Source: Micromonospora alfalfae (GTDB lineage Bacteria > Actinomycetota > Actinomycetes > Mycobacteriales > Micromonosporaceae). From it: 64,000 nt of DNA. Shown here piece by piece: positions 61,262 to 64,000 of this stretch (within the stretch, counting starts at the first letter, position 1; the number at the start of each line of letters is the position of its first letter). The DNA lies in assembly GCF_022230925.1 (NCBI RefSeq), contig NZ_JAKKFH010000005.1:62001-126000 (forward strand). Reading direction: 5' to 3'. Below the pieces are notes generated by a model. The model was not told the DNA's origin, made no database searches, and saw nothing but the letters and a program-made list of their open reading frames with translations. Both the position numbers and the translations under genes were made by a program.

Positions 61262-63709
61262 ATGCGGAAACGTGACCACAATGTGCTGACCAACGCCGCA
61301 TCGCTAGCCGTGTGTGGCCTGCTGGCCGGCGTGGTGGTCGCTGCGGCGGCCTTCCCTGCGGTAGCGATGTCCGGCCTGGCCGCGAAGGCCGGCGCCGAGA
61401 CATTCGGTGCCCTGCCCACGGAGCTGACGGTGGCCCGCGCGCCACAGATCAGCTACCTGCTGGCCTCGGACGGCAAGACACCGCTCGCGACGATGTACGA
61501 CGAGAACCGACGGGACGTGAAGCTCCCCGACATCTCGGTGCCCATGCAGAAGGCCATCATCGCGGCCGAAGACCATGACTTCTACAAACACAACGGCGTC
61601 GACATCAACGGTGTCGCCCGCGCGTTCGTCAACAACCAGAGCGAAGGCTCCGGCCGGCAGGGCGCCTCGACGCTGACGATGCAGTACGTCCGGCTGGCCA
61701 TCGCCTACTCGGCCACCCACCCGGCAGACGTCGTCGCGGCCACCGAGGACACCAGCGCGCGCAAGTTGCGCGAGATGCGGTTGGCCCTCCAGGTCGACAA
61801 GGAGTTCTCCAAGGACGAGATCCTCACCCGCTACCTCAACCTCGCCTCGTTCGGCAACGGCGCGTACGGCATCTACGCCGCCAGCCAGGTCTACTTCGGT
61901 AAGCCGCCGAGCAAGCTGAAGATCGAGGAAGCGGCGTTGCTGGCCGGCATGGTCAAGGCGCCGACGACGAACGACCCGACCACCGAGGCCGGTTACCCGC
62001 TGGCGCTGGATCGGCGCAACTACGTCATCCAGAACATGGTCGACATCAAGGCCATCACCCAGCAGGAGGCGGACGTCGCCAAGGCGACCAAGCTGGTGGT
62101 GAAGGACAAGCGCACCCCCAACGGCTGCGTCGCCGCCAACGTCAACGAGTGGGGCTTCTTCTGCGACTACTTCTACCGCTGGTGGATGGATCAGGAGACG
62201 TTCGGCTCGACCACGTACGACCGGGAGCGCCGGCTGAAGAGCGGCGGCTACACCGTCGTGACCTCGATCGACGTCCAGGCACAGCGCGGCGCGGACAAGG
62301 CGGTCCGTAAGGCCAAGAGCGTGAACAGCAAGGAAGCGGCCATGGTCGCGGTCGTCGAGCCGGGCACCGGTCGGGTGCGGGCGCTCGCGGTCAACAGGCA
62401 GTTCAAGCTCGACGACCCGAAGAACCCTAAGAACAAGATCTCCAGCGATCCGGCGAAGAGCAGGAAGGGCATCCGGGGCAACTACCCGGCGACGGTCAAC
62501 CCGCTGCTCACCGGCGGCAACGGCATCACCGGCTACCAGGCCGGCTCGACCTTCAAGATCTTCAGCATCGTCGCCGCCCTGGAGAAGGGCATCCCGCTCA
62601 GCTACACCTTCAACGCCCCGCAGCAGTTCAAGTCGGAATACATCATCGACAGCAGCAGCCCGGCGGCCTGCAAGGGCACCCACTTCTACTGCCCGACCAA
62701 CTCCGGCCTCAAGGCCGGCGGCGTGCAGAACATGTGGAGCGCCTTCGCCCAGTCGGTCAACACCTACTTCGTCCCACTGCAGCAGCAGGTCGGCGCGGAG
62801 AACGTGGTCGACGCCGCCCGGCGGGCCGGCATCCAGTTCCGGGCGAGCAACGACGCCAAGTTCGCCGCGACCAAGAACGATGCCCACCAGTGGGGCGCCT
62901 TCACCCTGGGTGTCTCCTCCACCACCCCGCTCGACCTGGCCAACGCGTACGCGACCCTGGCAGCCGACGGCAAGTACTGCGAGCCGATCCCGGTGCAGGA
63001 AATCCGGGACCCGGAGGGCAACAAGCTGGACATCGCCAACCCGCGCTGCGAGAAGCGGTTCAGCACCGAGGTGGCCCGGGCCGCCGTGGACGCCGCCCGT
63101 TGCCCGGTCGGCGACAACTCCAGCACCAGCAAGTGCGGTAGCAGCCGTACGGCCGCCGTCGTGAAGGGCATCGTCGACGCGCCGGTGGCCGGTAAGTCCG
63201 GCACCACCGACTCGGAGAAGACGGCCGCCCTGGTCGCCATGACCAAGCAGTACTCGGTGGCCGGCATCATGGCCGACCCGGACTGGCCGCAGACGAACGT
63301 CAAGATGAAGCACAAGGAGAAGGACGGCATCAACCCGCCGGTGTACGAGACCCTGCGGGATGCCATGAAGGGCAAACCGCGGATCCAGTTCGAGGCGCCG
63401 GGCCAGAAGATCTCCGAGGGTGACCAGCGCAGCATCCCCGACGTGAAGTGCGTTTCGGTGGATCAGGCGAAGTCCCGGCTCAAGGGCGCCGGCTTCGAGC
63501 CGGTCGTCTCCAGCGCGAAGGTCCCGTCCTCCTGCAAGGCGGGTGACGCGGCCGGCACCAGCCCGGACGGCCGCACGATCAAGGGTGGCGTGGTCACCAT
63601 CCAGGTCAGCAGCGGCGGCGGCACGCCGGGCAACACCGGCGGCACTCCGGGTAACCAACCCGGTAACCAACCCGGCGGGCGACCCGGCAACGGCCGTCCG
63701 AACGGCTGA
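61262..63709 (+). CDS. ponA2: Class A penicillin-binding protein (PonA2-like) with PASTA domain
   Basis: An 815-residue bifunctional peptidoglycan synthase. The N-terminal helix (about 10-40) is followed by the GT51 transglycosylase (EDHDFYKHNGVD, GASTLTMQY, KREM-like RKLREMRLALQVDKEFSKDEIL). The transpeptidase has SxxK in AGSTFKIFS, SxN in SVNTYF and KSGTTD. One PASTA domain (IPDVKCVSVDQAKSRLKGAGF) and a Gly/Asn/Pro-rich tail close it. ATG 61262 has GAGGTG seven bases upstream; GTG 61253 is the alternative. It follows whiB in the conserved Rv3679-Rv3682 order. Confidence 0.94.
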   Translation: MRKRDHNVLTNAASLAVCGLLAGVVVAAAAFPAVAMSGLAAKAGAETFGALPTELTVARAPQISYLLASDGKTPLATMYDENRRDVKLPDISVPMQKAIIAAEDHDFYKHNGVDINGVARAFVNNQSEGSGRQGASTLTMQYVRLAIAYSATHPADVVAATEDTSARKLREMRLALQVDKEFSKDEILTRYLNLASFGNGAYGIYAASQVYFGKPPSKLKIEEAALLAGMVKAPTTNDPTTEAGYPLALDRRNYVIQNMVDIKAITQQEADVAKATKLVVKDKRTPNGCVAANVNEWGFFCDYFYRWWMDQETFGSTTYDRERRLKSGGYTVVTSIDVQAQRGADKAVRKAKSVNSKEAAMVAVVEPGTGRVRALAVNRQFKLDDPKNPKNKISSDPAKSRKGIRGNYPATVNPLLTGGNGITGYQAGSTFKIFSIVAALEKGIPLSYTFNAPQQFKSEYIIDSSSPAACKGTHFYCPTNSGLKAGGVQNMWSAFAQSVNTYFVPLQQQVGAENVVDAARRAGIQFRASNDAKFAATKNDAHQWGAFTLGVSSTTPLDLANAYATLAADGKYCEPIPVQEIRDPEGNKLDIANPRCEKRFSTEVARAAVDAARCPVGDNSSTSKCGSSRTAAVVKGIVDAPVAGKSGTTDSEKTAALVAMTKQYSVAGIMADPDWPQTNVKMKHKEKDGINPPVYETLRDAMKGKPRIQFEAPGQKISEGDQRSIPDVKCVSVDQAKSRLKGAGFEPVVSSAKVPSSCKAGDAAGTSPDGRTIKGGVVTIQVSSGGGTPGNTGGTPGNQPGNQPGGRPGNGRPNG
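63650..63673 (+). repeat. Tandem 12-mer in the PonA2 tail
   Basis: GGTAACCAACCC occurs twice in direct succession, encoding a repeated Gly-Asn-Gln-Pro unit in the low-complexity C-terminus. Confidence 0.6.
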
Positions 63710-63727
63710 GCCGACCGGTAGGACACA

Positions 63728-63760
63728 ACGGGCGGGCACCCTCCTCGGGTGCCCGCCCGT
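63728..63760. terminator. Bidirectional hairpin terminator
   Basis: A 14-bp perfect stem (ACGGGCGGGCACCC and complement) with a 5-base loop, 18 bases after the ponA2 stop and before the convergent GatB/YqeY gene. Confidence 0.85.
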
Positions 63761-63823
63761 TCCGTCTGTCCGGACCAGCGAGCGCTGCGACAACCGTCCC
63801 GGCGTGCCGCTGACCCTCCTGGG

Positions 63824-64000
63824 TCAGAGACCGAGCTGTCGGCGTACCTCGGCAGCCACCCGGCCACCCTCGGCCTGGCCCGCCACCGCGGCCTGGGCCG
63901 CCTTCATCGCCGGGCCCATCTGGGCCTTGCCGGTGAAGCCGCCGGCGGCGAGTGCCCCCGACACCAGCTCGGCCAGCTCGGCGTCCGAGAGCTGCTTGGG
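63824..64000 (-). CDS. GatB/YqeY domain protein, only the C-terminal part present
   Basis: The reverse strand encodes 58 codons up to TGA 63824: PKQLSDAELAELVSGALAAG, then AQMGPAMKAAQAAVAGQAEGGRVAAEVRRQLGL. This is the C-terminal portion of YqeY-family proteins, related to the tail domain of the GatB amidotransferase subunit. The start lies outside the window. Confidence 0.85.
   Translation of the reverse strand, partial: PKQLSDAELAELVSGALAAGGFTGKAQMGPAMKAAQAAVAGQAEGGRVAAEVRRQLGL

Overview
This window is high-GC (about 70% or more) actinomycete chromosome. Gene content and order point to Micromonosporaceae, most likely Micromonospora: a mycosin/EccC/EccD type VII secretion block beside ppa, the dacB-tilS-hpt-ftsH-folE block, and the marP-nth-crp and ArsA-pair/whiB/ponA2 blocks that are syntenic with Streptomyces and Mycobacterium. 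Almost all intergenic gaps are short, many genes overlap by GTGA or ATGA, and no rRNA, tRNA, CRISPR array or insertion sequence was seen.

Region 1 (1-5727) is the downstream end of a type IV secretion-like operon: a VirB4-type ATPase entering from the left edge, a VirB6/TrbL-like polytopic protein, a TcpC-like single-pass protein, and a fused lytic transglycosylase/M23 endopeptidase, followed by an unknown 199-residue protein. Region 2 (5730-9798) holds a membrane-anchored protein and a FtsK/EccC-shaped protein whose two recognisable P-loops have lost their catalytic residues, with a membrane partner. Region 3 (9906-19817) is the conserved folE, ftsH, hpt, tilS, metalloprotease, dacB block with ppa divergent at its end. 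An AraC-type regulator and a 71-bp nested palindrome interrupt it. Region 4 (19849-26749) encodes EccD, EccC and mycosin without eccB, eccE or WXG100 substrates.

Region 5 (26802-34529) has two PAP2 phosphatases, then marP, a Nudix hydrolase, a thioredoxin lipoprotein and nth (Mycobacterium tuberculosis Rv3671c-Rv3674c order), a CapA-like lipoprotein, CbiZ and crp. Region 6 (34644-51208) separates crp from the metallo-hydrolase that neighbours it in mycobacteria and looks accessory. It contains a phosphoesterase, a TetR-controlled AtuA/acyl-CoA dehydrogenase/biotin carboxylase operon, a PadR/membrane pair, a glutamate-type binding protein, a Ser/Thr kinase with a Cys-rich ectodomain, and small membrane proteins. 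Region 7 (51421-64000) returns to the conserved order: cyclase-AAA-TPR regulator and MBL hydrolase, RidA, a DUF4177-like protein, two ArsA/Get3-like ATPases, a WhiB factor and a PonA2-like penicillin-binding protein, ending inside a GatB/YqeY gene.

The least explained material is small and non-coding. Four intergenic elements of 59-77 bp share a nested architecture (13-20 bp perfect outer inverted repeat around an inner hairpin) but have unrelated sequences. A fifth appears expanded by GC-rich tandem repeats. A separate dispersed repeat occurs four times, and one copy carries the ribosome binding site of a carboxylase gene. The best protein-level candidates are the pseudo-ATPase EccC-like gene and the type IV secretion-like operon.
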